From positions 1 through 19,889 of the forward strand of contig NZ_CABUIW010000041.1 in assembly GCF_902491705.1 (NCBI RefSeq): a stretch of DNA of 19,889 nt, read 5' to 3'. Below the pieces are notes generated by a model, which ran no database searches, was not told the origin of the DNA, and saw nothing but the letters and a program-made list of their open reading frames with translations. The position numbers and the translations under genes are program-made. The first letter of the stretch is position 1. Every line of letters starts with the position of its first letter. The DNA comes from an uncultured Lactobacillus sp. (GTDB taxonomy: Bacteria; Bacillota; Bacilli; Lactobacillales; Lactobacillaceae). Shown here piece after piece: positions 1-9,531 of the stretch.

Positions 1-70
1 CCGCCCCAAATCTTAGGTCTAAAGTATGGGGTTAAAAATAATGGTTCCATTTAAAATGCTCTTTTCCATT

Positions 71-2695
71 TTAATCAATTTTTTTAATAAATGTAGTCAT
101 AGAATATGGACCAACTTCATAAGTAGAACGATCCACTTCTTCCAATGCATTCGTCTTAATGTAACCTTGTTCCTTTAAATTAGAAACGTCCACACTATGG
201 TCAGTCATGTTTGACAATCTTAAAACCATCGTATTTTTAATTGTATAGGCTGGATATAATGCCGAAACTTCACATTCAGTAGGTAAATTCAAATCAAGAT
301 ATGACTCTGTTTTACTGATTTCTGGCAAATCATCTGGAAATTCAATATCCCAAATCTTATTATCTAGACGATTTACAAATAAGTTATACTTTTGAATTTG
401 ATATGAAATTGATGGACTTAACCATTGATCCACGCGTTTCATAATATTTGATTCAGATAATTCACCATCATCAAATGGTGCAATTCCAAATTCAAAGTTA
501 TTAGTACCTAATTCTTCAGCCATTGGAGTTGGTGTCATCGTATGACCAACTGAAGTTGTATCTCCTGAAGCTCTACCAGGTCTCCAAAGTAAGTTTGGTT
601 TACCTAATTGACCGGTTGTAGCCATCAGTGTGACATATATTGAATCATCTATTAATTCATATTCTTTTTGACCCTTGCCAAAGAAGTACAAGCCTTTCTT
701 ACCGTCTTTTTGTCCAACAGTACGATCAAAAATATAAATATTAACTGGTTTTTCAACAAACTCTTTATTCCAGTCTTCAGCAATTGGAAGATTTTCAGTC
801 TTTCTGAAACCACCTTGAATCTGTGCATGTGCAAACTTAGTTTGCATCCCTGACTTCATTCTTAATCTTAATCTATGAGCTAAAACGGTGTTATCAACAT
901 GCAATTTACATGACAATACTTTTTGATCTTTAACTAAAGAAATGGTTAATTCAAATGGAACTTCTTTCTTAGTACCATCATCTAATCTATCATTTAAATC
1001 ATATGGAAGTTGCCATTGACCCTTTAAAATTAATTCCTGAAGAGTTGAACTTTCCTTTTTAACTAATTGACCATTCCAATTCAATCTAATTTCATGATCA
1101 TTTCTTAAAGGTGAAAAGTCGTAAGTATCACCATCATTAGCTTGATCATAAATTGAAATTACATCTTTATATTCAGTAAATTTATCCTTAAGGTTAAATT
1201 TACCATCTTGATAAGTTACAGAAAGCTCATTATTAGAAATTGTATTCTTATCAACTTCCTGCAGACTTGCAATTTCACTGTCTGCATCTTCAAAATGAAT
1301 AACTTTATAACCTAAACCATTCATTTTAATTCTAATTAAAACGTATAGTTTGTAGTAACCTGGTTCATCTTTAAATTCAAAACCATTAGGAGTTAATTGC
1401 ATAATATTTGGTCGAGTAGGAGTATATTCTTCTTTAACCAAAGTTGCTTCATATTCATCAGGGAATTTTATCTTCTTTGAAGCTGACATGAATGTGATTA
1501 ATTTATAACCATCAAACTTATATGGATCAGTATTAAAGACAATTACATCCTTATTTGTTAAATTCAATCTCTGAGCAATTCTCTTCTTAATGTAGTTTTC
1601 CAATCCATCTGAGATTTCAAATGCTTGTTTAAATCTATGATCGATATCAACAGCAACATTATCAGTAACACTACCACCTAAAGTATCATGAGGTTGTGAA
1701 TCAAATAGTTGCTTCCAAAGTTTTATTAATAATCCATTTGAAACCTTAATGCCTGATTTCTCAGCAATTAACATTAAAGGTTCTACTCTTCTAAGTATCT
1801 CTTGCTCCAATTTAAAATTCTTACGCTTATTGCGTGATCTAACTGAAGCAATTGTTCTATGAACTCTTGAATATGTTGGATATCTTAATTCACCTTGATA
1901 CGTATTAAGTTTTTTATGACGTAAGATATTCATAAATTCTGGATACGTACCAATTTGAACATCATTCTTACTATACTTATTAATTCTATTAATAGTATCG
2001 GAAATATTATGAACGATGTTCATCTGATCAATACCTGATGGGATTAAAACTTCATCATTATTACCATTCTTAGCTTCAAATTCAATTCCCTTATCAAGGC
2101 GTTGTTCAACAAATTCTTTTAAGTTCTTCTTAGAAGCCAAATCAATTTGACCAGTATAGTAACCCAATGGGAAATTAGCTGCAAATACGATTGAATTGCC
2201 TAAACCTCTCCATTTAAAGTAAACAGATCCAGCTTGTCTCTTAAAGTTAGTACCACGCCAAGATAAGAAATCATGGATTCCAACTTGATTAAGAATCATA
2301 GGTAAATTGGCATTAAAACCAAATGTATCAGGTAAATAGCCTAACATCATTGCCTTGCCATAATGTTTTCTAGCGTCATTAATGCCAATTACTAAATTTC
2401 TCAATAATGATTCTGCAGCAGGGATATTAGCGTCAGTTTGTGTATACCAAGGGCCAATAAATAATTGGCCTCTTTCTACCAAATCATGAATTCTTTCTTT
2501 GGCTTCAGGATGAATTTCAACATATTCATCAATAATTGACATTTGGCCATCTAATGTAAAATTAGCCTCAGGATGTGCTTCAAGTTCATCCAAAACTTGA
2601 GTAAATAATTGATCACTTAAAACTTGCGCATCTTGGGTTGTAAAATACCATTCTCTGTCCCAATGTGTATGATTTACTAAATAGGCTTTAACCAT
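71..2695 (-). CDS. GH38 alpha-mannosidase (MngB-like), copy 1
   Basis: An 874-residue glycoside hydrolase family 38 enzyme, a retaining, metal-dependent alpha-mannosidase. Visible family hallmarks are the N-terminal HTHWDREW motif (H11 and D13 as likely Zn ligands), the nucleophile motif LPDTFG (D123) and QPHDTLGG (H336, D337). Length matches E. coli MngB, which cleaves 6-phospho-mannosyl-glycerate after PTS import. There is no signal peptide, so it is cytoplasmic. The start is fixed by AGGAGG 6 nt upstream of the ATG, overlapping the stop of the PRD regulator gene, so the two are probably translationally linked. It is the last gene of the cluster seen here. A second, divergent GH38 (4711-7374) lies on the other side of the regulator, suggesting the two copies handle different linkages or different phosphorylated mannosides. 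Family assignment is firm; the substrate is inferred. Confidence 0.93.
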   Translation of the reverse strand: MVKAYLVNHTHWDREWYFTTQDAQVLSDQLFTQVLDELEAHPEANFTLDGQMSIIDEYVEIHPEAKERIHDLVERGQLFIGPWYTQTDANIPAAESLLRNLVIGINDARKHYGKAMMLGYLPDTFGFNANLPMILNQVGIHDFLSWRGTNFKRQAGSVYFKWRGLGNSIVFAANFPLGYYTGQIDLASKKNLKEFVEQRLDKGIEFEAKNGNNDEVLIPSGIDQMNIVHNISDTINRINKYSKNDVQIGTYPEFMNILRHKKLNTYQGELRYPTYSRVHRTIASVRSRNKRKNFKLEQEILRRVEPLMLIAEKSGIKVSNGLLIKLWKQLFDSQPHDTLGGSVTDNVAVDIDHRFKQAFEISDGLENYIKKRIAQRLNLTNKDVIVFNTDPYKFDGYKLITFMSASKKIKFPDEYEATLVKEEYTPTRPNIMQLTPNGFEFKDEPGYYKLYVLIRIKMNGLGYKVIHFEDADSEIASLQEVDKNTISNNELSVTYQDGKFNLKDKFTEYKDVISIYDQANDGDTYDFSPLRNDHEIRLNWNGQLVKKESSTLQELILKGQWQLPYDLNDRLDDGTKKEVPFELTISLVKDQKVLSCKLHVDNTVLAHRLRLRMKSGMQTKFAHAQIQGGFRKTENLPIAEDWNKEFVEKPVNIYIFDRTVGQKDGKKGLYFFGKGQKEYELIDDSIYVTLMATTGQLGKPNLLWRPGRASGDTTSVGHTMTPTPMAEELGTNNFEFGIAPFDDGELSESNIMKRVDQWLSPSISYQIQKYNLFVNRLDNKIWDIEFPDDLPEISKTESYLDLNLPTECEVSALYPAYTIKNTMVLRLSNMTDHSVDVSNLKEQGYIKTNALEEVDRSTYEVGPYSMTTFIKKID

Positions 2696-2705
2696 TTTGA
2701 TCCTC

Positions 2706-4673
2706 CTATTGCTTTATACTCCTAATAATTGTTCTTAGAACGTCCTTAGTTTCAGTTACGTTCTTACATTTATCAATTAAATTTCTAAATTGTTGATCTG
2801 ACTGTAAATTTACCAAAAAGGTAAACAAGTCTTGAATATTTGGATAATCTTTCTTATTTACTGAAATCATAAAAACATACTTAACTTCGTTTTTATCATC
2901 CCACTGTACTGGTTTACTTAATCTGGCAAAACTAACTTTAGATTGTAAAGCAGAATATTTTAACGGATGGGGAATCGCAATTCCGCCACCAATAGCAGTT
3001 GAATATAATGCTTCACGCTTATAAACTCTTTCTCCAAAATCTTTTTGAACATAATCATACTTTTCTAAATCATTGATCATCTTATCTAAGATTTCTTCTT
3101 TAGAGCTCTTACCTTGAATTAAATAAATTAGCTTACTGTCAAAAAGATTCATTATGACTTTATTTTTATCAGAAACCGAAACCAGATATTGATAAAGTTC
3201 TGAACTGTCGTTTTGAAAATTTGATAAGTCAACTTGAATAACTGGCAAATCAGAATCATAAATTGGTACTGTGGAAATAACGAAATCTACATTATTTAAT
3301 TTACTGTGTTTAAATTCATAAAGTGAATAAACACCAGCAATATCCAAATACTCACTAAATTGTGAAGACAACCGCGCTTTAAGTAACATTGCAGTAGCCG
3401 TACCAGAACCACATACAAGTGCAGCTCTCTTTTTTGCCCATCTGTTGTTGTACATTCTCTCCATAGAAGCACCTATATGAAGAGTTATAAATGCTAATTC
3501 GTCTGGAGAAAGTTTTATATTTAACTGATGTTCAATCAATGAAGCAGAAGTTACTGTCATTTCATAAGCTAATGGAAAAGTTGAAATAATTACATTCAAT
3601 AATGGATTTTTTCGTTGACCATTAATATTTTGTACTTTTAGTAATAATTCAAAGTGTTTTTCAAGATTATCAACTAAAGTATCATCATCAACCAGATTAA
3701 AAATGTAGTTGTCCTTTATCCTATCCAAGAAAGCAATAACTAAACCATGAATCTTCTTATTACTAGTCATTGGATTTTTATCATCAGTTATCATAACTTG
3801 AGGATAATTTAATGCTAAATGATAGCAAAAATAACCATACTCAGATTCATTTGTTTGCAGGTTATATTGCTTAAATATATCTTCAAAAAACGATCTTATT
3901 CTAGTACTGTATTCTTTCTTTATCTTTGGATGATTACGATCGAATTTTTTAAGTTCATTGTCGCTTCTGCTTCTTAGCAATTCCAAAGCTAAGTGCAAAA
4001 CAATATTTTTATCATTAAAATCCGAAATTTCAAATCCTAATGACATGATCAAATTTGTCACTTTAGTTAACAAATCATTTAGATCAATTTGTGAAAAGAC
4101 CCTTTTTTCAGTTTCAGAAAATGATCTTACATAGTTTTTACTACGTTTATTATCTACATAATCAATAAAGCAGCTTCTAATATTGGCTTCAGAACCAATA
4201 ACTTTTAGGACATCTCCACTTTTTCGAACTCTTAGATTATATTTTTTTACCAATTTTCTAATTTGTTTTAGATATTTATCAGCCGTAGAATCGCTAATAT
4301 ATAATGTCTCCATAATATCTTCGATATTTCTAGGCTTAGTTAAAATCATTAATAGAAAATTCTTTAATCTTCCTTCATAGTTATCTTCAAGATCTGAAGC
4401 TATATTGCTTTTTTCTAATTGATCTAACATAGCTTGATATTTATCTTGATCTTTTATCAAAAGATACAAGCCTTTTCCACGCTTATCTTTAATCTGTATA
4501 TCGTATTGCTTAAGCGAGTTATTTAAAGTTTTGATATCACTTCTAAGTGTTCTAGTAGTCACATCTAATTTATCCGCTAGTGACTTTGAAGAAAGATATG
4601 TAGTGTTATTAGTACTATTCTTAGAAATCAATAATAAAAGAATAGATTTTAAACGCGGTTGCGAAAATGGCAT
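2706..4673 (-). CDS. PRD-domain transcriptional activator with PTS IIB- and IIA-like domains (MtlR/LicR/ManR type)
   Basis: A 655-residue PTS-controlled regulator. From the N-terminus it has two winged-helix/HTH segments (about 5-60 and 100-160), PRD1 (about 195-295, H227 and H285), PRD2 (about 305-410, H340 and H399), a Gat-type IIB-like domain (VCGSGTATA, C421) and a fructose-type IIA domain (GIAIPHP, H569). This architecture is that of DNA-binding activators controlled by HPr- and EII-dependent phosphorylation; there is no RNA-binding CAT domain, so it is not a BglG antiterminator. The frame opens upstream at 4718, but the start at 4673 is preferred: GGAGGTG lies 8 nt ahead of that ATG. 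It sits between two GH38 mannosidase genes, 37 nt after one stop and 10 nt before the next start, and almost certainly controls this mannoside cluster. The inducing sugar is not shown by the sequence. Confidence 0.92.
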   Translation of the reverse strand: MPFSQPRLKSILLLLISKNSTNNTTYLSSKSLADKLDVTTRTLRSDIKTLNNSLKQYDIQIKDKRGKGLYLLIKDQDKYQAMLDQLEKSNIASDLEDNYEGRLKNFLLMILTKPRNIEDIMETLYISDSTADKYLKQIRKLVKKYNLRVRKSGDVLKVIGSEANIRSCFIDYVDNKRSKNYVRSFSETEKRVFSQIDLNDLLTKVTNLIMSLGFEISDFNDKNIVLHLALELLRSRSDNELKKFDRNHPKIKKEYSTRIRSFFEDIFKQYNLQTNESEYGYFCYHLALNYPQVMITDDKNPMTSNKKIHGLVIAFLDRIKDNYIFNLVDDDTLVDNLEKHFELLLKVQNINGQRKNPLLNVIISTFPLAYEMTVTSASLIEHQLNIKLSPDELAFITLHIGASMERMYNNRWAKKRAALVCGSGTATAMLLKARLSSQFSEYLDIAGVYSLYEFKHSKLNNVDFVISTVPIYDSDLPVIQVDLSNFQNDSSELYQYLVSVSDKNKVIMNLFDSKLIYLIQGKSSKEEILDKMINDLEKYDYVQKDFGERVYKREALYSTAIGGGIAIPHPLKYSALQSKVSFARLSKPVQWDDKNEVKYVFMISVNKKDYPNIQDLFTFLVNLQSDQQFRNLIDKCKNVTETKDVLRTIIRSIKQ

Positions 4674-4710
4674 TATAGTTTCACCTCCGTTTAAGTATAT
4701 GCTTATAGTA

Positions 4711-7374
4711 CTATTCAAAATAAATTGAAATTACTTTAGCGTGCTTTAGTTTAGGTAACGCTACTGTATTATTTTCTACTTGAAGTGATTTAATCGTATC
4801 TTCTTTTAAGTCGACTAATTCGACAACTTTAGGAGACTTTTTAAAATGAATTTTATCTTCTACTTCGCTAAACTTTCCATTATATAGCCGAATAATATAG
4901 CCTTTTCTTTGTTCAGCCTTTTTTACTGTACTTAAAGTTAATTTATTATCCGTTTCAAATAAGCTATAAACATCATTCAGTTTTCTTTTAGCGATATTAA
5001 ACGGAAAGATTAAACGTCCATTTAAAAATTCGGCATATTCAAAACACTGTAATCCTGTCTTGAAAGCTTTAGCAGTATTAGCAACATCAGCATCTTCAAA
5101 GTCTTTATCTGAAATATAAACTCCAAAACTGAACGTTAAAGTTCTACGTAATTCAGCATCAGGTGTTGCAACGGTTGCATCCCCCGAAGCTCTCCCTGGA
5201 CGATACAATAAATCAGATTTACCCAATCTTCCATAAGTTCTAAACAGAGTTAATCGAATAGTAGAATGATTCTTACCAATATCTTCATATTCACGCACTC
5301 CATTAGGGAATATGGCAAAAGTATTGTTTTTATCACTTAAGGATGTAAAAGTTTGCATTGTATTAATGGAGATAGGCTTTTCTTGCCAATCATTTGGATG
5401 CTTTTTCCAGTCTTCCAATGCTTTTTTCAATTCAAATGGACGATGAATGCTTCCAAATTGAATATCATCCGTTGAACAAGAAGTTATTATTTCGGTATCA
5501 AAATCAATGCATAATCGATGATCTAAAGGCTTTTGATTATCAGTTGTTACTTCAAACTTGATAACAGGACTATCTTTTTCCAAAATAACTTCCAATTTAA
5601 CCGGCATGGAAACGGAAGCTTTCTTTTGAGCACGTTCATCTAAGTCTTTAGGTACTTGAAAGTCGAAGTTAATATTTATTTTATTTACTAGTGATGATTT
5701 CTTTATTTGACTAGTGAATTTTTGAGTAGTTGAATAAAGAATCCAATCCTTCTTAGCTGGAGAATAATTGTACGAATCACCATCGTCACCGTTATCCTCT
5801 AATATTGCTTGATTATCAAAAATCCGATTATCAGATTTACGAATTATCTTTAAGCTACCATCAGGGTTAACTGAAATTTTAAAGAATTTATTTTCGATCC
5901 AATTTTCAGAACTTGATTTTATTTCTTCGGAATGACCAGTATTAGGAATTAAATAAAATTGACTATATCCCATCGCTGGTATGTTTTGGGCTTCAAAACT
6001 AATTTGAGTCTTATAAACTTTTTCAGGTTGATAAATCTTATTACCTGGATCTAATTGAATTGTTGCGCCCTTAACTTCCTCTGTTTCATCTTCTAATCCA
6101 TCAATAACAAATGGAACAGAGTTACCATTCATATCTTGTAATTCAAAATCTTTAGTTGGCGTATAAATTGATTTGGTAACCAAACAACTTCTATTTGTAG
6201 GTAAAGTATTAAATATGGTTAGTGTAATTGGTTTATTTTCAGGATTTTTAATCTGAACAGCAATTTGACGTAAAGTTAATTCAACTAAACTAGTAGCAAT
6301 ATCTTTTGCTTGCTTATATCTCAAATAAATATCTTCATTCACATTATCTGATACACTATTAGCCATGGAATCATGAGCAGAATTTTCAAACAATTTTTCC
6401 CAGATGTCATTTACAGTGTCACGTGGATAATCAATTCCAAACTGTGCGCCTAAGGTTAGAACTGGTTCAAGCACATTTACCATATAGTCCTGAATAAAGG
6501 TATTCATCTTCTTTAAATCAGATCTTGAAGAATAATTGGTTTTATGAACTCTCATATTCTTTCCAATATTGAATTCACCCTTCAAGAGATCTAATTCAGG
6601 CTTCTCTGCATCAACAGCCGAAATATATTCTTCTAAAGAACTAATTTTGAATTTAAAGTCTTTATTCTCTTGATTAAATTTTTTAATTACTTCAGGTAAA
6701 TTGTCTCTAGCTGGAGCCATATCTGAGCCTTGAGGAAATAGAATCTGATCGGTTGTGGCTTGCTTAACTACACTAGCAAAAGGTTCTTTAGTCATAATTT
6801 TATCTAGCTTAGTTTCATCAATTAAGCCACCAATAAAGTAACCACAAGCCATACGATAGACATTTATTCTAGTTCCATCTTCGCCTTGCCAAACAAATTC
6901 AGAATGCTTAGCTTCATAATCAGGAAAGCCACGCCATAAAACAGCTTTATTTATTCCAAGTCCTTTATAAATTTGAGGCATACTAGATTCTTGACCAAAT
7001 GAATCAGGAACATAACCTACATTCATATAGCCACCTAATTGACTACAAATTCTCATCCCATATAAAAGATTACGAACAATGTTTTCAGCTGATACTACAT
7101 ATTGATCAGTTTGGGTATACCAAGGTCCAATGATTAATTTTTTATTTTTAACTAATTTCTGAACCCTTTCCAAATCCTGAGGACGCCATTTCAAATAATC
7201 GTCAATTAAAGAGGCTTGACCATCTAAAATGAAATGATCAAAACCAGGATTATTTTCCAAGTTATCTATTACATCCTTAAGATCTTTCAATAAGTAAACC
7301 TGTGCTCGTGAAGTAGTAAAAAACCATTCTCGATCCCAATGAGTATGTGGGACTACATGTACTGTTTTAACCAT
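4711..7374 (-). CDS. GH38 alpha-mannosidase (MngB-like), copy 2
   Basis: An 887-residue family 38 alpha-mannosidase, paralogous to but clearly diverged from the copy at 71-2695. It keeps HTHWDREW (H12 and D14), the nucleophile motif VPDSFG (D124) and the later metal/active-site motif SAHDSMANS (H334, D335). The central helical and C-terminal beta domains are full length. There is no signal peptide, so it acts on imported, possibly PTS-phosphorylated, mannosides in the cytoplasm. AAAGGA lies about 10 nt before the ATG. It is the first gene after the hairpin at 7399-7455 that separates it from the PTS IIC gene, so its expression may depend on read-through. The regulator gene follows 37 nt downstream. 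The exact linkage cleaved (alpha-1,2, 1,3 or mannosyl-glycerate type) cannot be read from the sequence. Confidence 0.93.
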   Translation of the reverse strand: MVKTVHVVPHTHWDREWFFTTSRAQVYLLKDLKDVIDNLENNPGFDHFILDGQASLIDDYLKWRPQDLERVQKLVKNKKLIIGPWYTQTDQYVVSAENIVRNLLYGMRICSQLGGYMNVGYVPDSFGQESSMPQIYKGLGINKAVLWRGFPDYEAKHSEFVWQGEDGTRINVYRMACGYFIGGLIDETKLDKIMTKEPFASVVKQATTDQILFPQGSDMAPARDNLPEVIKKFNQENKDFKFKISSLEEYISAVDAEKPELDLLKGEFNIGKNMRVHKTNYSSRSDLKKMNTFIQDYMVNVLEPVLTLGAQFGIDYPRDTVNDIWEKLFENSAHDSMANSVSDNVNEDIYLRYKQAKDIATSLVELTLRQIAVQIKNPENKPITLTIFNTLPTNRSCLVTKSIYTPTKDFELQDMNGNSVPFVIDGLEDETEEVKGATIQLDPGNKIYQPEKVYKTQISFEAQNIPAMGYSQFYLIPNTGHSEEIKSSSENWIENKFFKISVNPDGSLKIIRKSDNRIFDNQAILEDNGDDGDSYNYSPAKKDWILYSTTQKFTSQIKKSSLVNKININFDFQVPKDLDERAQKKASVSMPVKLEVILEKDSPVIKFEVTTDNQKPLDHRLCIDFDTEIITSCSTDDIQFGSIHRPFELKKALEDWKKHPNDWQEKPISINTMQTFTSLSDKNNTFAIFPNGVREYEDIGKNHSTIRLTLFRTYGRLGKSDLLYRPGRASGDATVATPDAELRRTLTFSFGVYISDKDFEDADVANTAKAFKTGLQCFEYAEFLNGRLIFPFNIAKRKLNDVYSLFETDNKLTLSTVKKAEQRKGYIIRLYNGKFSEVEDKIHFKKSPKVVELVDLKEDTIKSLQVENNTVALPKLKHAKVISIYFE

Positions 7375-7398
7375 TCTGATTAATCCTTTTCTTTAATA

Positions 7399-7455
7399 TA
7401 AAAAGCTATAGTCAAACTCGAACTAGAGGGGGAAGATAATGACTATAGCTTTTTA
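7399..7455 (-). terminator. Intra-cluster hairpin, likely attenuator or partial terminator
   Basis: Two arms, AAAAAGCTATAGTCA at 7400-7414 and its exact complement at 7440-7454, plus one more T-A pair at each base, form a perfect 16-bp stem around a 25-nt loop. Read leftwards the stem ends in a U-rich run (UUUUUAUAUU). It lies in the 104-nt gap between the PTS IIC gene and the GH38 gene, so it can lower expression of GH38/regulator/GH38 relative to the PTS genes. The loop carries five consecutive C on the transcribed strand, next to a CTCGAACTAGAG stretch. Confidence 0.7.
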
Positions 7456-7478
7456 CTAATGTTTATTTACAAATAAAA

Positions 7479-8572
7479 TTATTCAGTAGTAATATCCAAC
7501 TTGATATCATCTTCACTAATCTTCTTACCATTATCTTCAGTAAAGTTAGCAACTAATGGAGCAACAATAGCGATAAACAAAGCACAAGCTAAGATACCAC
7601 AAACATAAGCAGGAATATTATCTGCAGTTAAGATACCTGGGATACCACCTAGTGGAGGGATGTGTGAGCTAACACCCATCATTTCACCAACGCCGGCACC
7701 AAGAGCACCACCAATAACATTTACAAAGATTAATTGTGGAGCCTTCATCCAGAATGGAATAGCACACCGAAGCATCCGTTAATTAAGTTAGTACGACCCA
7801 TTTCGAAAAGTTGTGGAGAGAATCTCTTCTTAGGCCAAATGAAAGTCATTAAAGCGTAACCAAGAGGAATAGCACAAATAGCAATGTTAGTGTACAAACA
7901 TGGTTTGTAGATACCTTCCAGGAAGAAGAAGTTACCAGTAGCCCAAGCAGCCTTGTTAACAGGACCACCCAAGTCAACACCAATCATACCGCCCATGATA
8001 AGAGCTAAAACTAAACCGTTAGTATGGTTGTTAACCATCGCCTTTACCCAAGCAATCAAACTAGTGTTGATCCAGGACAACGGCGCATTAAGAATCAACC
8101 CACTCACAATGGCTACTGCCCCAGTTGTAAGTAATGGAGTAATAATTAATTCACTAGCTGAACTCCATTTTTCAGGTAACTTAATCTTGTTACGGCAGAA
8201 GCGAGCAACATAACCTGCAACAAAGCCGGCTACCATAGCGCCAATGAAACCTTGTTGGTTATTAGTTGCAAGTTGACCACCGATAAAACCAGCACCTAAA
8301 GCCGGCTTATCACCAATGGCATAAGCAATATAACCACCAATTACTAAGTTAACTAATCCAATACCAATCCAACCAACTTGGTTGACTTGATAAAGTCCAT
8401 GGAAGAAACCTGTTGCTTTAGCGAACTTACCTAAGTTATCAACCCCACATGCCATACCAATTAATTGTGGAATACCAACGATAAGGGCACCACCAATAAT
8501 TGTAGGAATCATGTAGGAAATACCTGTCATGATATAGCCTTGCCAATCATGCATTAATTTCTTAAACTTCAT
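7479..8572 (-). pseudogene. PTS fructose/mannosyl-glycerate-family IIC permease, frameshifted
   Basis: Membrane channel subunit of the mannoside PTS, fructose family, with many hydrophobic segments. The N-terminal part (8572 to 7745, 275 codons) has the conserved IGDKPALGAGFIGG loop and DLGGPVNKAAWA. It then runs into a stop just after reading INGCFGVLFHSG. The C-terminal part continues in another frame from about 7768 to 7479, reading CAIPFWMKAPQLIF and further membrane segments. Adding one base near 7764-7768 (transcribed GGTGTGCT becoming, for example, GGTTGTGCT) joins the two into one protein of about 365 residues, a normal length for this family. There is no ribosome binding site before the C-terminal frame and no slippery heptamer at the junction. 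The start at 8572 has GAGAGGA ahead of it. If real, the mutation removes the last third of the permease and should abolish transport; a sequencing error is the alternative. Confidence 0.85.
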
Positions 8573-8619
8573 TTTTATTTCCTCTCATCCTAACTACTAC
8601 TTACAGATGAACTAACTCC

Positions 8620-8943
8620 CTATGCACCTTCAACAACAGATACACATTTCTTAAGAACTGCTTCTGGAGCTTGGATACAAGTATTGATATCTACTCTAAT
8701 TACTTTCTTTCCCTTAAAGCGATCCATACCTTCAATCTTTTGATCTGATCCAATTAATACGAAATCAGCTTTTTGAGCTTCATCAGGCATAATTTCATGA
8801 ACTCGACCCATAATACCTTGTTGTTCAATTTTGACATTGTAACCTAACTTTTTACCTGCTTGTTCCAAAGCTTTAGCTGCCATTGGAGTATGTGCCAAAC
8901 CTGCTGGACAAGATGTAATACCTACAATATTTACTTCACTCAT
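8620..8943 (-). CDS. PTS fructose-family IIB component
   Basis: A 107-residue cytoplasmic phosphotransfer protein that passes phosphate from IIA to the incoming sugar at the IIC channel. The active-site cysteine is C12 in ITSCPAGLAHT, the typical fructose/mannosyl-glycerate IIB motif (family form CPTGIAHT). The full Rossmann-like fold is present (conserved IEQQGIMG region at about 39-46). It starts inside the IIA stop codon (ATGA overlap at 8940-8943), so translation is coupled. The IIC gene follows 47 nt downstream. Here IIA, IIB and IIC are separate polypeptides, whereas E. coli MngA and many FruA proteins fuse them. Confidence 0.95.
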   Translation of the reverse strand: MSEVNIVGITSCPAGLAHTPMAAKALEQAGKKLGYNVKIEQQGIMGRVHEIMPDEAQKADFVLIGSDQKIEGMDRFKGKKVIRVDINTCIQAPEAVLKKCVSVVEGA

Positions 8944-9398
8944 AATGTTTCCGCTCCCATCTTTTGATTAATTAAATCCGAAATTTTTTGATCGTCAGTT
9001 AATGTCTTTAAGGTCTCTTTAAAGTCATCTTCTAACAATGCTGTTGACAAACTTGCTAACATCTTCAAGTATGTATTTCCAGCATTCTTAGGTGGCACCA
9101 TTAAGGCTAAGACATCTGTAACTGGCTTGTTATCATAAGTCTTCCATTCAATAGGTTTTTGAAGACGTGCATAGATAATTCCAACTTCTTTTACAGCTTC
9201 TGATTTTGCGTGTGGAATTGCAAAGCCATCTTGCAAGCCCGTTGAATATTCTTCTTCGCGTTTCTTAAATGATTCCAACAGGCCTTTTGGATCATCAGTA
9301 AAGCCTATTTTTTGTGCATAATTTGCAATTTTTTCTAATAACTCATTTTTATCATTTACATCTACGTTCAAAAGAACATTTTCTTTTGTAAACTCCAT
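8940..9398 (-). CDS. PTS fructose-family IIA component
   Basis: A 152-residue IIA protein of the mannitol/fructose fold (PF00359) that takes phosphate from HPr. The phospho-histidine is in DGFAIPHAKS (H63 from the chosen start). A GTG three codons upstream (9407) also opens the frame, but the ATG at 9398 sits about 7 nt after AGAGGTG, and that GTG lies within the ribosome binding site, so the ATG is preferred. It is separated from the upstream GH125 gene by 118 nt holding a cre-like site (9432-9445), so it may have its own promoter. Its stop overlaps the IIB start. Confidence 0.95.
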   Translation of the reverse strand: MEFTKENVLLNVDVNDKNELLEKIANYAQKIGFTDDPKGLLESFKKREEEYSTGLQDGFAIPHAKSEAVKEVGIIYARLQKPIEWKTYDNKPVTDVLALMVPPKNAGNTYLKMLASLSTALLEDDFKETLKTLTDDQKISDLINQKMGAETL

Positions 9399-9431
9399 TA
9401 ATTTCACCTCTTACCTGTTGGGAATTGTTCT

Positions 9432-9445
9432 TGAAACCCCTTACA
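9432..9445 (-). promoter_or_regulatory. cre-like (CcpA) site upstream of the PTS genes
   Basis: On the minus strand it reads TGTAAGGGGTTTCA, matching the cre consensus TGNAARCGNWWWCA at 13 of 14 positions; the miss is the central C of the CG core, which matters for CcpA. It lies 34 nt before the IIA start and just downstream of an AT-rich -10-like TATTAA, in the same layout as the two stronger cre sites in this window. Confidence 0.4.
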
Positions 9446-9511
9446 TTTAATATGATTACATATATCGTCTAATAAGTAATGTCTTCTAATTTCTGCTTGA
9501 AGTGGAAATCA

Positions 9512-9531
9512 GATATTTATAAGGAAATATC
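9512..9531 (-). repeat. Small inverted repeat overlapping the GH125 stop codon
   Basis: Transcribed arms GATATTT and AAATATC (7 bp) flank a 6-nt loop and include the GH125 stop codon. No U-run follows, so it is not a clear terminator; it could stabilise the 3' end of a GH125 message or be chance in AT-rich DNA. Confidence 0.3.

Noticed and set aside
1..33. Inverted repeat CCCCA (4-8) with TGGGG (27-31) as an insertion-element end or terminator
   Set aside because: The arms are only 5 bp, the inner TTAG/CTAA pair leaves a 2-nt loop, there is no T-run in view, and the flank lies outside the window.
4674..4718. N-terminal extension of the PRD regulator by 15 residues
   Set aside because: The upstream ATG has no good ribosome binding site, while GGAGGTG lies at ideal distance before the ATG at 4673.
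7745..7790. Programmed -1 ribosomal frameshift in IIC
   Set aside because: No X-XXY-YYZ slippery heptamer is present at the junction and no strong downstream stem is evident, so mutation or sequencing error is simpler.
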